This document shows positions 12,989-25,400 of a stretch of 32,500 bases of DNA, one piece after another. Source of the stretch: Armadillidium nasatum (Eukaryota > Arthropoda > Malacostraca > Isopoda > Armadillidiidae); NCBI GenBank assembly GCA_009176605.1, contig SEYY01000700.1, positions 1 through 32,500 of the forward strand, read 5' to 3'. Numbering within the stretch: position 1 is the stretch's first letter; every line of letters starts with the position of its first letter. The position numbers were made by a program, and so were the translations under genes. The notes under the pieces are model-generated. The model saw only the letters and a program-made list of their open reading frames with translations, was not told where the DNA came from and did not search any database.

Positions 12989-13105
12989 ACTGGTCTGACT
13001 TGCGGTTGTACTTCACTGATTTCCCATGGAATGATTATAGCTATCGTAGGAGGGGTTCCTCTGAGTGGGCAGAGCGCATAACCGAGGTATCTCTGGCAAG
13101 GAGAT
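12989..13105 (+). repeat. Second member of the internal direct repeat in LINE D
   Basis: A near copy of 12497-12617, 492 bases further on, lying where RT-proximal linker sequence would be expected. It shows either recombination between two copies of the element or a template switch during reverse transcription. Confidence 0.85.
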
Positions 13106-14660
13106 TCCGGATTGCACGAATCCTGAACTTTTCCTCCTTTTTCAACCCCCTCCAACTCAGTTATGACTATCATTGTAATTTCGTCTAAGGATGTCATTTC
13201 TGCTCTCTCAGAGCTTAACAGTAAAAAGGCGTATGATCCTAATGGTGTTCCTCCTTCGCTTCTCAAAACTTGTTCTTCTGAGCTTGCAAACTGATTTGGT
13301 AAACTATTTCTCTTTGTCTCATCACTTCGACCTTCCCTTCTTGATGGAAACGTGCGCTAATTCAGCCTGTGACAAAGAAGGGGGACACCTCTCAACCTCT
13401 ATCTAAAGTCCTATTTCTTAAACCTACATTCTTTCTAAAGTTTTCTTATCTATCCTTAACAGGAAGATTTGGAAGCACATTAATTCTTCTAATTTTATCT
13501 TTAATCGCCAGTATGGCTTTCGCAAAGAACATTCTACTAGTGATCTTCTTTCCCTAATTTCTGATTCTTGGTCGTCCGCTCTTCGTTGTTTCGGTGAGTC
13601 TTTTGCTGTAGCATTAGACATTTCGAAAACCTTCGATAAAGTCTGGTACAAAGTTTTGACTTCCAAACTTGCCATTTTCGGAATCTATCCTTCTCTCTCA
13701 TTTTCTTTCCTGTCGTTCTATAGCTGTTGTTGTAGACGGCCACAGTACTTCCTATAAATCTATAAATAGTGGTGCTCCTTAAGAATCTATCCTATTCCCA
13801 ACTCTTTTCTAATTTTCATCAATGACCTTCTCTCTATTACTTCGTCTCCTATACACTCCTATACCAATTACTCCACCCTTCATTACGCTTTTCAATTTGG
13901 TAGACGCTCTTCCCAACAGCAGTTAATAGATTCAAGAAGGATTTATTGGAGTAACTGACCACTGATCTTTCTTGTATTTCAAATTGGGGCAGAGAAAACA
14001 TGGTCGTTTTCAATCCCTCAAAAACTCAGTTCCTTCATATCTCTACTCAACACTATCTTCCACAAAATTATAACATCTTCGAAAACACGCAACTCAAGCC
14101 TTCATTTGTCCTTAGTAATCTCTAGTGATCTTTCTTGGAAGGATAACATTACTTCCCTCTCTAAACAAGCTTCTAAGAGGCTGGAAGGTCTGTTGCCCCT
14201 TCGTGATTTTTTTACGCCAATCCAGTTGCTTTCTCTTTATAGGGGTGGTGTTCTCCCCTGTATGGAATACGTCTCGTCTCATACAGCTGGGGCAATTCCC
14301 CTCATGCAGCTCTCCTTGAGAAGGTGGAGTCTGGCTTTTCGTCATAACAACTCTTCCTTTCTCATTAATTCTCTCCATTATCTTTGTGCTCGTAGAACTG
14401 CTGCGTAACTCACTATATACTATCGCTAGTACAATAGACACTACTCTTCTAAACTCTCCCGTTCCTTTTCTCCTCCATTGAGAATACTCTTGGGTAACAC
14501 ACTTTTCTTAAGTCTGGAACACTCTCCCTTTTTCTGTTTTCCAAACTTCTTTTTACTCGCACACTTTCAAGCGCCGTGTATTGTTGCATGTCGGCATTTA
14601 GCGATTAGGTTCCGCTACTGCCCCAACTCTAGTGGAATTTAGTAGGTTTCTGGTCTTTAC

Positions 14661-14674
14661 TCACCAGAGGAGAC

Positions 14675-14714
<40 letters not shown>

Positions 14715-14722
14715 ATATATTA

Positions 14723-14776
<54 letters not shown>

Positions 14777-14802
14777 TATAGAGAGAGAGAGAGAGAGAGA
14801 GA
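14661..14802. repeat. (TA)n followed by (GA)n
   Basis: About 95 bp of interrupted (TA)n and then about 28 bp of (GA)n separate LINE D from the RTE-like remnant. The TA tract may have grown from the 3' tail of LINE D. Confidence 0.93.
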
Positions 14803-15565
14803 GCCAAGATAGAAGTTAAGAGAGGTGATAAGATGTTTTACTGAAAAGCTAAAAGAGGCGGGAATGAGCGTGAATGGGGAAAAGATAGAACTGTTAATAT
14901 TTAGAAGGGAGGAGGAGGGAGAGGAGCTTGTGCTGAAGGTGCATGGCGAGGAGGTGAGGGTGGTAAAGTGATGTCAATATTTGGGCAAAGGAAAATATTC
15001 ACAAGGAAATGAGGTAATATGCTGGAAATCACCAACTGAATGGAGAAATACGGAAGAGTTGTGAGAGCGCTGTACCCAATATTGGCCGACAAAAGAATGG
15101 ATGTAGGAGTAAAGAATGTAATTTTTGAAAGTACTCTGACCCCAATTTTGTAATATGGAACGGAGACTTTGAGTACGAGAATAAAAGAAGAATGCAGAAT
15201 TCAAGGAACAGAGATGAGGGTGCTGCGGTTGATGGTGGGAAGAACCAGGAAGGAGAGGATAAGAAGCGAAAGAATTAGAGAAAGTAGATGCTGGACCAAT
15301 AATTCAAAAGATAGATGCTGCAAGACTGAGATGGCTGGGACGCGTGTGGAGGATGCCGGAGGTAAGAGCGGCTAGAAGTAGGTGAGAGTGGATGCCAAGA
15401 GGAAGAAGACCGAGAGGGAGACAAAGGAGAGATGTGGAGTCAGTTGGGGATTCACTGTGGCTACATCAGCTGCCTACGTTGAAACAGTTTTTGGAAGATA
15501 GAATTATTTACGACAGATCTAGATGGGGACGAGTGCTGCCCAAACTGACAGGCTCCTAGAGCATT
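14803..15565 (+). mobile_element. LINE copy E: 3' remnant of an RTE-like retrotransposon
   Basis: Plus-strand reading gives an RT thumb and C-terminal region, in shifting frames: MSVNGEKIELLIF, then VVRALYPILADKRMDVGVK, then TEMRVLRLMVGRTRKERIRS near 15210-15260, followed in another frame by AARLRWLGRV near 15317 and PRGRRPRGRQRRD near 15393. The motif order (cMRMLRW-type, RIR, RLRWLGHV-type, GRRPRGRP-type) is that of RTE/BovB-like LINE C-termini. The catalytic palm is missing: the left end meets a (GA)n/(TA)n tract, and the right end runs into (TA)n. In-frame stops are present. Clade assignment is by pattern only. Confidence 0.7.
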
Positions 15566-15579
15566 TCTGGGATTGGGTG

Positions 15580-16076
<497 letters not shown>

Positions 16077-16811
16077 GCACTCACCCATTTTTATTATATT
16101 ATTAACTCATTCTTTAATATATAAACATTATGATGCTCCCTCTCCACTTCTCACTCTCTCCTTTATGAATTCATTCCATTCTCTGCTCAAGTTCTGTCAC
16201 TTAAATTATTTGAAGCTCTATTTTCCTATGAAAAACAACTTCATCTGAGTAATTTTTAAGTTCCAAATCATTTCTCCCTCCATGGAAGTCCTCAATCAAT
16301 CTCCCCTTTTTTAATTTACTAACCTTTAACTTGAAATAAAACCGTTTTTTCCTTACTCTCTCAAATTTCATTATCTCCCTTCCCTCTATTAAAGAGGTTG
16401 TAAGATATTTACTGCGCCGAATATCTTTATCATTCTCACACATCATATATTTTACTTTTATCTGAACGACTTGCGAAGCAGAGAGGAAAGGAGTTAGTTG
16501 TGTTAGCAGTGAATTTACATTGTGATTGTACAAAAATCATCCGTCTTACATACATACGTACGCGTGAACACGTGGCTCTTGCAAGCTTGTATGCTTAGCA
16601 CCGTGCTTTTATCCATCAGTCATCATAACTCTTGACAGCAGCAGGGATTTTCGTGACCTTCTTGAATTTTGACCAGGTAGTTTTTTTTTTATCTACACAT
16701 CATCATCAAATTACTTCGCATTCATTATCATGTGCCAAGGTCTAATTATTTTAGTATTTTTGTCATCATGGATGATTCCACATATTTTATTTATTTTTTT
16801 TATTTTATTTT
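16077..16811. other. Unassigned sequence with one 110-codon minus-strand open frame
   Basis: The minus-strand frame 16533-16201 encodes a lysine/arginine-rich peptide containing KFERVRKKRFYFKLKVSKL and ending RKIELQII. I recognise no domain. The frame is unusually long for AT-rich DNA but has no supporting signals such as splice sites or a polyadenylation signal. It could be a fragment of an uncharacterised repeat. I do not call it a gene. Confidence 0.35.
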
Positions 16812-16880
16812 CTTTTTTTTTTACAGAACGCCACCACTCATGGGCTGAGCCCTTTTCAAGGAGGGGGCATACACACATAG
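16812..16880 (-). mobile_element. Very short LINE 3' tail (copy F-type), minus strand
   Basis: A T-run followed by ACAGAACGCCACCACTCATG, then GGGCTGAGCCC and a CAAGGAGGGGG block, matches the first about 65 bases inside the poly-T end of copy F at 27787. It is either a drastically 5'-truncated LINE insertion or the tail of a SINE sharing this end. Confidence 0.85.
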
Positions 16881-18064
<1,184 letters not shown>

Positions 18065-18425
18065 CAAAAGAGTTGCCATAACCTAAAACACACAGTGTTT
18101 AAAGGTATACAAATAAATGAAAGTGCGGAAAATACATTAATGATGTGTATTCAAACTATACTTATAGAGTATTAAAGTCCGTTTAATTGTACACACGGGA
18201 ATCTAAACTTGCCATTAGTGATAAAATGGGTGCTAGTTTGGTATTGAAACGATGACAGGTAAAAATTAAATATTATTTTTTACAGTTTTTATCATTTAAA
18301 ATTAAAATCATCAGAATATTAAAATATTTACAAAACTAAATTATTAATACAATTATAATTATTTAATTATAACAAGATTTGATTTGTTTTATATTTTATT
18401 TTTCATTATATATATAATATATATA

Positions 18426-18501
<76 letters not shown>

Positions 18502-18611
18502 TGAACTCATCCCCAGATTTCATAATTTGAATATTATTTGGAAACTTCTTTAAATGACAACTATGGTTCTAGGGTATTTTTTACGGTTAGAGAAATTTAA
18601 AATGGAGACCG
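18065..18611. other. No gene seen; includes a 90-bp (TA)n at 18408-18497
   Basis: AT-rich sequence without coding signals; a second (TA)n tract lies at 18408-18497. Confidence 0.5.
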
Positions 18612-19728
18612 TTTTTTTTTTTTTTTTTTTTTTTTTAACAGATTGCCACCAATCATGGGCAGAGCCCTTTTCAAGGAGTGGGCACACACAAGTGGGAAGA
18701 AAACTCATTCAAACTCAAACCTACCAAACATCCCTCAGGTGGGTACAGACGGAAGTCTTGAAAAGTGGAAGATTAAATACAGGAGGAAAAATAGATGATG
18801 GTAGAGAATTCCACAAAACAAAGGTGGCTTGAAAGGAGGCACCATAACGGGCTAGCCTGGGGTTTCATACATTCATACAAAATTGGTGCGAAAGCATGGC
18901 ACCCCTTGTGCAGCGATGATGAGGCAACGGTGAAAGAATGCGAGAGGCCAATTCCCTCGAGCACCTGCCAATGTAGAACCTATAGAAAAGAGATAGTGCG
19001 CCAACGTCACGTCGCAGAGATAAGGTATCAAGAGAGTTTGAAAGTAGGGGAGAGTTAATTAATCTTTTAGCATTAGACTCAACCATATCCAGAAGAGAGG
19101 AGGAGCCGGGTCCCCCCCAAATGTGAAAACAGTACTCCATACAAGGGCCAATAAGACCCTTATATATTTGGAGTAACTGCTCAGAAGAAAAAAATTCTCG
19201 CAACCTGAACAGAATTCCCAGCTTCTTAGAGGCCGCTTTATCAACCATTGTGATATGTTTGACAGTTTATGTTTAGACCAAGAATGTTGACGTTATTTAC
19301 AGGTGAGACGGGAGAGAAATCGAAGAGGATAAGAAAGTTTGGAGGTGTTTTTGAGATCGAGATGTGAAGAAGTTTAGATTATAAAAAAGAGTTGAATTTC
19401 ACAAGGTTGCTATGACCCCACCAAGAAATCCCATCCAGATCAGCAAGAATAGAATCGGAAAGTTGAAGACTAGAAGGAACTCTAGAAGCAAAGGAGGGAG
19501 CAGATTTGAAATGAGTAGAAGAATGTAGAGTTGAGTCGTCAGCATAAGATTGAACATAGTTAGAAGTTCAGTTGAGAAGATCGTTAATGAAAAGTAAGAA
19601 GAAAGTTGGAGATAAAACTGAACCTTGAGGAACACCACAGTTGACAGAAAAAGAGGAAGAGATCGCTCCATTTACAAGTGCCGAAATGGAACGATATGAA
19701 AGAAAACTAGACAAGAGTAAGCAAAGAG
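18612..19728 (-). mobile_element. LINE copy B, 3' part (jockey/CR1-like), minus strand
   Basis: It opens with 25 T (the poly-A tail on the minus strand) and the conserved tail sequence, then the C-terminal ORF region (PCMEYCFHIWGGPGSSSLL, INSPLLSNSLDTLSLRRDVG) and RT sequence with VNCGVPQGSVLSPT. The match to copy F runs from F coordinate 27787 to about 28921 and stops abruptly at 19728. The missing continuation resumes at 21731. Frameshifts and stops are scattered along it, so it is dead. Confidence 0.9.
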
Positions 19729-21727
19729 TGTGGAAAAACTCTTCATCTCCTATCACTCTTGCTAATTTTCATTCTGCTCGGAATCGTTGCAGGGATATTC
19801 TTCGGTGAGCAAAGAGTGCTTTCACTAAAAGAAGATGTGCGGAGCTTCTAAACTCTCCTACTGATAAATCTTTCTGGCCTCTTCCCAAAAACATCTCTAA
19901 CAACTTCAGTAAATCTTCCTTTCCTTCTCTTATTCGCTCTGATGGCTCTGTTGCTAACACTCCAACTTCGGCCTTCTATTCTCCTCTAATTCAACCCTGG
20001 ACGACTCCGGCAACCCTCCTCCTACTACTTCTCCTATCAGATGTCTCGTGCCTTTACCTGTGATTACATTTGATCAGGTGCATGGGCTTCTGAAATCTAT
20101 GAACGTTAGGAAGGCGAGCAGCCCTGATGGCATTCCTCCCTGAGTTTTAGGGGAGTGTGCTTCTGAGCTGGCTCCGCCCCTCGTTCAACTCTACTCTCTA
20201 TGCCTCAATACTAATATTTTCTCTCAGTGCTGGAAGAGCGCATTTATCCAGCTTATTCAGAAGAAGGGTAGCTGCTCTGATCCTTCCAACTGTCGCCCTA
20301 CAGCTCTCACTTGTATTCTGTCTAAGATCTTTGAAACCCTTCTCAACTCTCACTTCTTGGATCATCTGGAATTTCATTCCCTTCTTTCTGATCATCAGTA
20401 TGGCTTTCGACGTTTGAGTTCTACTGGTGATATACTTTCCTATCTCACAGATTTATGGTCTTCTGCCCTTAGGGTTCATGGGGAGACTTGCATGGTAGCG
20501 CTGGACATATCTAAGGCATTTGACCAGGTATGGCATGCGTCACTGCTTTCCAAGCTCCCCTTCTTTGGGTTTCCTCCTTCTCTTTGCTTACTTATATCTA
20601 GCTTTCTTTCTAATCGTTCCATTTCGGCTGTTGTTGATGGAGCGACTTCTTCCTTTCCTGTCAACAGTGGTGTTCCTCATGGTTCTGTCTTATCTCCTAT
20701 TCTATTCTTACTTTTCATTAATGATCGTCTCAGCTGTTCATCTAACCCTATTCGTTCATATGCCGATGACTCAACCCTCCATTCTTCTACTCATTTCAAA
20801 TCTGCTCCTTCCTTTGCATATAGAGTTGCCTCTCGTTCTTCATCTTTCCGATTCCATTCTTGCAGATCTGGATAGAATTTCCCAGTGGGGTCGTCTCAAC
20901 CTTGTGAAATTCAACTCTTTAAAAACTCAACTTCTAGAAATCTCCCTCTCAAAGACACCTCCTAACTTTCCTATTTCTTTCGATGGTTCCCCCATCTCTC
21001 AAGTTGACAATATAAACATCCTTGGTCTTCACATAAACAAAAAAATGTCTTGGAAACCTCATATCACAATGGGTTGCTAGGGCGGCCTCAAAGAAACTGG
21101 GAGTTCTGTTTAGACTGCGAGAATTTTTTTCTACTTCGCATTTACTTCAAGTTTGCAAGGATCTCATCCGCTCTTGTATGGAGCACTGCTCTCATATTTG
21201 GGATGGTTCAGGTTTCACCCGTCTTTTGGATAAGGTTGAATCAAAGGATAAAAGACTTATAAACTGTTCAGCTCTTTCTAATTCACTTGACTCTTTATCT
21301 TTGCGACGCGACGTTGGTGCCTTGTCTCTTTTCTATAGGTACTACAGTGGCAAGTGCTCGAGGGAATTATCCACCCGTGTATCTCCAACTTTACGTCGTC
21401 CTCGCAGCACAAGGGGTACATTGTCTTCGCATCAATTTTGCGTGGACATAGGCAACCCCAGGCTTGCCAGCTGTGGTGCCTCCTTCTTTCCTGCTACATC
21501 TGTTCTGTGGAATTCTCTCCCATCTTCTGTGTTTCCTTCTGAATTTAATCTCAATTTCTTTAAAGCCCGCGTCTGCGCTCACCCAAGATATTTGCGTTAG
21601 GTGGGCCCTCCAAGGTTCGTTTTTTATTTATTATTATCATTTTTTTTGTTCTACTGTATTTTTGTTCTTCTGACTCCCCCTCCTTGAATAGGGCTTTGCC
21701 CGTGAGTGGTGGCGATGTGTTAAAAAA
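19729..21727 (+). mobile_element. LINE copy C, 5' truncated, inserted into copy B in opposite orientation
   Basis: The plus-strand element starts at the linker equivalent to about 29790 of copy F and ends in the LINE tail and A7 at 21721-21727. The RT domain is well preserved: DHQYGFRR, VALDISKAFDQVW, GVPHGSVLSPI (usual PQG changed to PHG), SYADDSTLHSSTHFKS with YADD at 20759-20770. The C-terminal region 21178-21600 is open for 140 codons (EHCSHIWDGSGFTRLL through SVLWNSLPSSVF). Frame changes near 20830-20880 and 21070-21180, plus an in-frame stop in PP*VLGECASEL near 20140, disable it. The 3' UTR is a different subtype from copy F, with CCCTATTC-type wording shared with the SINE tail at 26700. 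Confidence 0.9.
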
Positions 21728-21730
21728 ATG

Positions 21731-22457
21731 GAAGGAGGAAACCCAAAGGAAGGGAGCTTGGAGAGCAACGACACATGCCATACCCGGTCAAAAGCCTTGG
21801 ATATATCAAGCGCCAACAAACAAGACTCCCGAAATCCTTAAGGGCAGAAGACCATAGATCAGTAGGATAGGAAAGTATGTCACCAGTTGACCTCAAACGT
21901 CGAAAGCCATACTGGTTATCTGAGAGAAGAGAATGAGACTGCGTAAATGATCCAGAAAATGAGAGTTGAAGAGAGTTTCAAAAATTTTAGACAGAACACA
22001 AGTGAGAGCTATAGGTTGATTGTTAGAAGGGGCAGAGCGGGTACCTTTTTTCGGGATCGTCTAAACAAATTCGAGCTTCCAGCATTGAGGAAAAGTATTA
22101 GTATTAAGGCATAGAGAGTAGAGCTGAACGGGGACTGGCGCTAACTCTGAAGCACACTCCCTCAGAACACGATGGAGAATGCCATCATAGCCACTGGCCT
22201 TACTGACGTTCATAGATTAAATATCGCATGCACCCGATCATGAGTAATTACAGGTAGAGACATGGGACACCTGAGAGAAAAAAGAGTATGAGGAGGGATG
22301 CCAGAATCGAGCAGGGTGGAATTAGATGAGAAAAGGGGGTCGAAAAGATTTGCCTTTTGAGAGGGAGTATTAGCTACAAAACCATCAGAGCGAATAAGAG
22401 GAGGAAAGGCAGATTTACAGAAGTTATTAGAGATATTTTTGACAAGAGGCCAGAAAA
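21731..22457 (-). mobile_element. LINE copy B, 5' part, minus strand
   Basis: This resumes copy B at the base equivalent to about F 28923 and runs to the equivalent of about 29650, covering the RT fingers (the KASGPDGIPP-type and NYRPIAL-type regions, here degraded) and part of the linker. Identity is lost at about 22457, which is the 5' truncation point of copy B. With 18612-19728 it gives one LINE of about 1.84 kb split by copy C. Confidence 0.88.
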
Positions 22458-22700
22458 AATTACATATTTTGAGAATTCGTTAAATAAATTTGGTACTGAT
22501 TATATTGTGCCTTATTAAATGAGTAGCTTAAAAAAATAAAATATCTTAGTTAATATTTTCTGATATATTAAAATAAATTGTTGGTTGCTGCAGTGAGTTT
22601 GATTGACTTGTAATTCTTATGTATAGAGTAATCATAGTGGAAGCTAAATCTTGATCTAGGTCACTTTAAGTATAAATCCAACACCTCACAGCTACCCAAA
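22458..22700. other. Candidate remainder of the gypsy element's 5' LTR
   Basis: AT-rich sequence directly upstream of a primer-binding-site-like motif and ending in ...CTACCCAAA. If the motif is real, this stretch is the end of the 5' LTR, cut short by LINE B on the left. I could not find a matching copy at the right side of the element, so the LTR call is weak. Confidence 0.3.
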
Positions 22701-22720
22701 GGGGTGTCAGAAGTAGAATT
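22701..22720 (+). promoter_or_regulatory. Candidate primer-binding site, tRNA-Leu type
   Basis: GGTGTCAGAAGTAGAATT closely resembles the complement of an animal tRNA-Leu 3' end with CCA (TGGTGTCAGAAGTGGGATT). It lies 54 bases before the gag ATG, the place expected for initiation of minus-strand DNA synthesis in an LTR retrotransposon. The first T is replaced, and two transitions are seen. Confidence 0.55.
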
Positions 22721-22773
22721 TTTCTTGCTGCAAAAACACTTTTTAAAAAGAAGTATGATATAAACAAGGAAAT

Positions 22774-23850
22774 ATGTCATCAAATGGTCATGTGGGTATT
22801 CCCATGCCTTTAGACACAGCACCAAATGTTTGTCAGAGGCTCTCAGGACATAGTGCCTCACCAAATCAAGGCATAAGATCTTTTGATATGAATAATCAAA
22901 TCCACAGATCTAATGAATCAACCACTCAGGGCATAGATAGAATTCTACCTTACCAAAACAATAATGCAGGAAAAGGTACCAGACATTTTATGTACATTCA
23001 ATATTTGAAGAGAATAAACAGTTACAATTATTAAGCCAGTTAAACTTTTCACTCTATAATGACAATGATATACAACGCTGGCTTAAACACATATAATTCC
23101 TGTTTACATCAAATAATATTACATTATCTTCTGTGAAGTACCGAGCCATAACAAGGGTTTTACCCACGGAAATAATATGTGAATTGCCTAATAATACTCA
23201 TTCTGATCCAAAGGCATTCGAAATAACCAGAGAACTAATTATAAACAAAAAGGCATTATCATACAGGCAACGATTAAAGATGTTGCTATCAGCAAATAAA
23301 ATTGGGTTTGAAAATCCAAAGCAGTTTATAAATAAATTGAAAGAAATATTGGTCCATTAAAATATATATGAATATATGAATAGAACAGAACCTGGGATGT
23401 ATAAAGAAATATTATTCCATCAGTTGCCTCCTACAGTGGCCACATCTATAAGAGTATAGGTAAAATGTTTAAAAGACCTAGAAAAATTTGCAGAAATTGC
23501 AGAAGCAATGGAATATGATCCATACGCAGGAATAAAAATAAATACATTTTCAAATTTTGCCACTCCTGCTTACCTGCCTGCATCTTCAGCCATTGCGCCA
23601 GTTAGACAAACTGAAATGGCCCAAATGCAGGAAAGCATTCAGACATTAATAAATCAAATACATGATTTACAGAAAGAGGTAAATGATCTGAAAAAAATCA
23701 AGAGAACCAAAAAGTGAAAGTCCTCGTAGGTTCGGGTCACCATCCAGAGAAAGATATAATCAAATGGACTTTTTTGCTTTTTTCACTACCGCTTTGGCAG
23801 GTTTACTAATAGGTACGATGGGAATGTTTGTAATTTTACAGATAGTAATT
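22774..23850 (+). pseudogene. Gag of the gypsy-type element, broken
   Basis: The start ATG at 22774 opens an 86-codon frame. After a frame change near 23005 a capsid-like region follows (DIQRWLKHI, ITRVLPTEIICELPNN, AFEITRELIINKKALSYRQR, PKQFINKLKEIL). Then come MYKEILFHQLPPTVATSI and the C-terminal KFAEIAEAMEYDP helix. A coiled-coil-like stretch (QESIQTLINQIHDLQKEVNDL) lies at 23630-23690. The part at 23765-23840 reads FCFFHYRFGRFTNR, then a CNF, similar to the CWYH...FG...C..C nucleocapsid knuckle of this group but with one Cys replaced by Tyr. In-frame stops lie near 23093, 23358 and 23457. Gag would assemble the RNA-containing particle. Confidence 0.75.
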
Positions 23851-24238
23851 ACCAAAGTAAGCCATTAAATTCGGGAAACGTGGAGAGTGGACCACTGAGG
23901 GGTCCACAAAGATTATAAACCCTCAAAATAACATAACAACTGATTCAATTGTAAACAAACCTAATCTGAAACCACAGCTGACTACGAATCAAAATTATTA
24001 TATAACAAAAATTAAGGTTAAAATTAACAATTTTGTACACTGTACTGATTATTTTGATTACCAAATCAGTAATAGTAAAAATATCACTTTAAATTGTTCT
24101 TATGATAAATGCATGAATCAAAATAATCCGTCAATGTGTAACCCAAGTGCTAATGCATGTGCAATCCTATCCCAATAGTATATAAATATGCCACCGTCTC
24201 TAATTAAGATTAACTGAGAATGAAGTAGGTGTTGCTTT

Positions 24239-24510
24239 TTTTGGAATACAGGAGCTATCTCTAGCATACTCAAAGCTTCAGATGAAGACAGAAAAAAATG
24301 TTCAATAGGCCATTTTCTTGCAGCAAATAACTCATCCATAAATGTTTAGAAAAAAAATAGATTTTGGAATTCGAAGAAATTATGAACATACATTCTTCAA
24401 AGCAGAAACAAAATTTGATATTTTAGGTATTGATTTTTTTTTTTAACAAAGCACAAGTTTATAATAGATTTTAATACAAAAAATATAATTGATGGGGTAA
24501 CTAAAAAAAA
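24239..24510 (+). pseudogene. Retropepsin (protease) of the gypsy-type element, active-site Asp lost
   Basis: The frame at 24242 reads WNTGAISSIL, where the catalytic motif DTGA is expected. The Asp codon is now AAT (24245-24247). HFLAANNSSINV and, after a stop, IDFGIRRNYEHTFF and DILGIDFF follow, the flap and the ILGxDFL-type C-terminal motif of gypsy proteases. A frame change at the T-run near 24437 precedes the link to RT. The enzyme would have cut the Gag-Pol precursor. Confidence 0.75.
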
Positions 24511-24539
24511 GCTTTTCCCCCAAGAAATAGAATCCTGTG

Positions 24540-25400
24540 AAGACACTGCTTTGTTACATAATATTACATACAAATCAATATTGTCATCTAGTTCTTCAGA
24601 TTATACAGAGTTATTGGAGAAATACTTTCATATTTTTAGTGAAGATAATAATGGTGCTATACAGGAAATAATAAATAATAACACTCAGCATGATAGTATG
24701 GGATTAAAAAAGCAAGAAATGAAAGCACTAGAGGAGGTTCAGCCTTAAAAAATATATATTGAGGGTCCAGCTGCAAACATTAAAGCAAGAAGAATACCTA
24801 CAAAATTTTATAAAAATACACAAGATGAGATGCATAATTGCTAACAAAAGGTGTTCTAGTATCAGCAAATTCAGAATGGGGCTTTACTATATCTGTGCTC
24901 AAAAACAAAATGGGGGAACAAGAATTGTTGCTGACCTACGCTTATTAAATGCTGAAACAAAACGTGACAATTATGATCTTTCACATATAAATGACTTTAT
25001 TAATATACTCCATGGAAGGAAAATATTCTATTTTAGAAATTCGTAAAACATTTTATAGTTTGAAATTGGACCCAGAATGTCATAAATACCTTACAATAAA
25101 TATACATTAAATACACCTTTTGGATCTTATTTTTTCACTATAATTGTAGAAGGCTTACATGCCACACTATCAGCCTTTTTAAAATATATTAATATAATAT
25201 TAAGTCGTATTGAAAATATTTATGTCTATGTTGATGATGTTATTGTTGCTAGTAGCACACGGGAAGAACATAGACAAACACTTGAAAATTTTTTCCATAG
25301 GCTCTCTCTGTTTGGACTCAAGTTAAAGACTGATAAATATGTTATAGCTAAAGAAAAGGTTACTTATTTATTTTTGGAATAGTTTATAACCAAATAAAGA
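24540..25400 (+). pseudogene. Reverse transcriptase of the gypsy-type element, broken
   Basis: Visible in shifting frames: TELLEKYFHIFSE (RT N-terminus), EGPAANIKARRIPTKFYK, GTRIVADLRLLNAET, DLSHINDFINILHGRKIF, then ILEIRKTFYSLKLDPE, where the first catalytic Asp position now reads Arg, and VYVDDVIVASSTREEHRQTL with the YVDD pair intact (25227-25241), then GLKLKTDKYVIAKEKVTYLF. Stops lie near 24746 and 24838, and frame changes near 24880, 25030 and 25105-25140. The order and spacing leave little doubt about identity. Confidence 0.82.

Larger units (their letters stand above)
11393..14660 (+). mobile_element. LINE copy D: decayed jockey/CR1-like retrotransposon with endonuclease and RT
   Basis: Read across many frame changes, the plus strand shows an apurinic-type endonuclease domain (KPHLLFLTETH near 11900, LGDFNVHHRQW at about 12203-12235, IPDRIGNEPNILDLFLTSS near 12325-12385). 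A linker with DFPWNDY and SEWAERITEV follows. The RT has AYDPNGVPP near 13225, RQYGFRK near 13510, VALDISKTFDKVW near 13610 and FINDLLSITS near 13815. The catalytic YADD is now YTNY at 13860-13871, so this copy cannot synthesise DNA. C-terminal similarity runs through LSWKDNITSLSKQASKRL at about 14130 to about 14650, followed by (TA)n. The 11393-11815 part is GC-richer and reads in the same frame as the endonuclease start, so it is probably the element's 5' region, but that boundary is uncertain. Copy D is a different subfamily from A, B, C and F. Confidence 0.82.

Noticed and set aside
18612-22457. Twin-priming inversion as explanation of the opposed LINE segments
   Set aside because: Twin priming gives one 3' end; here both the minus and the plus segment carry their own tail and A/T run, and the two minus parts join at the same element coordinate.
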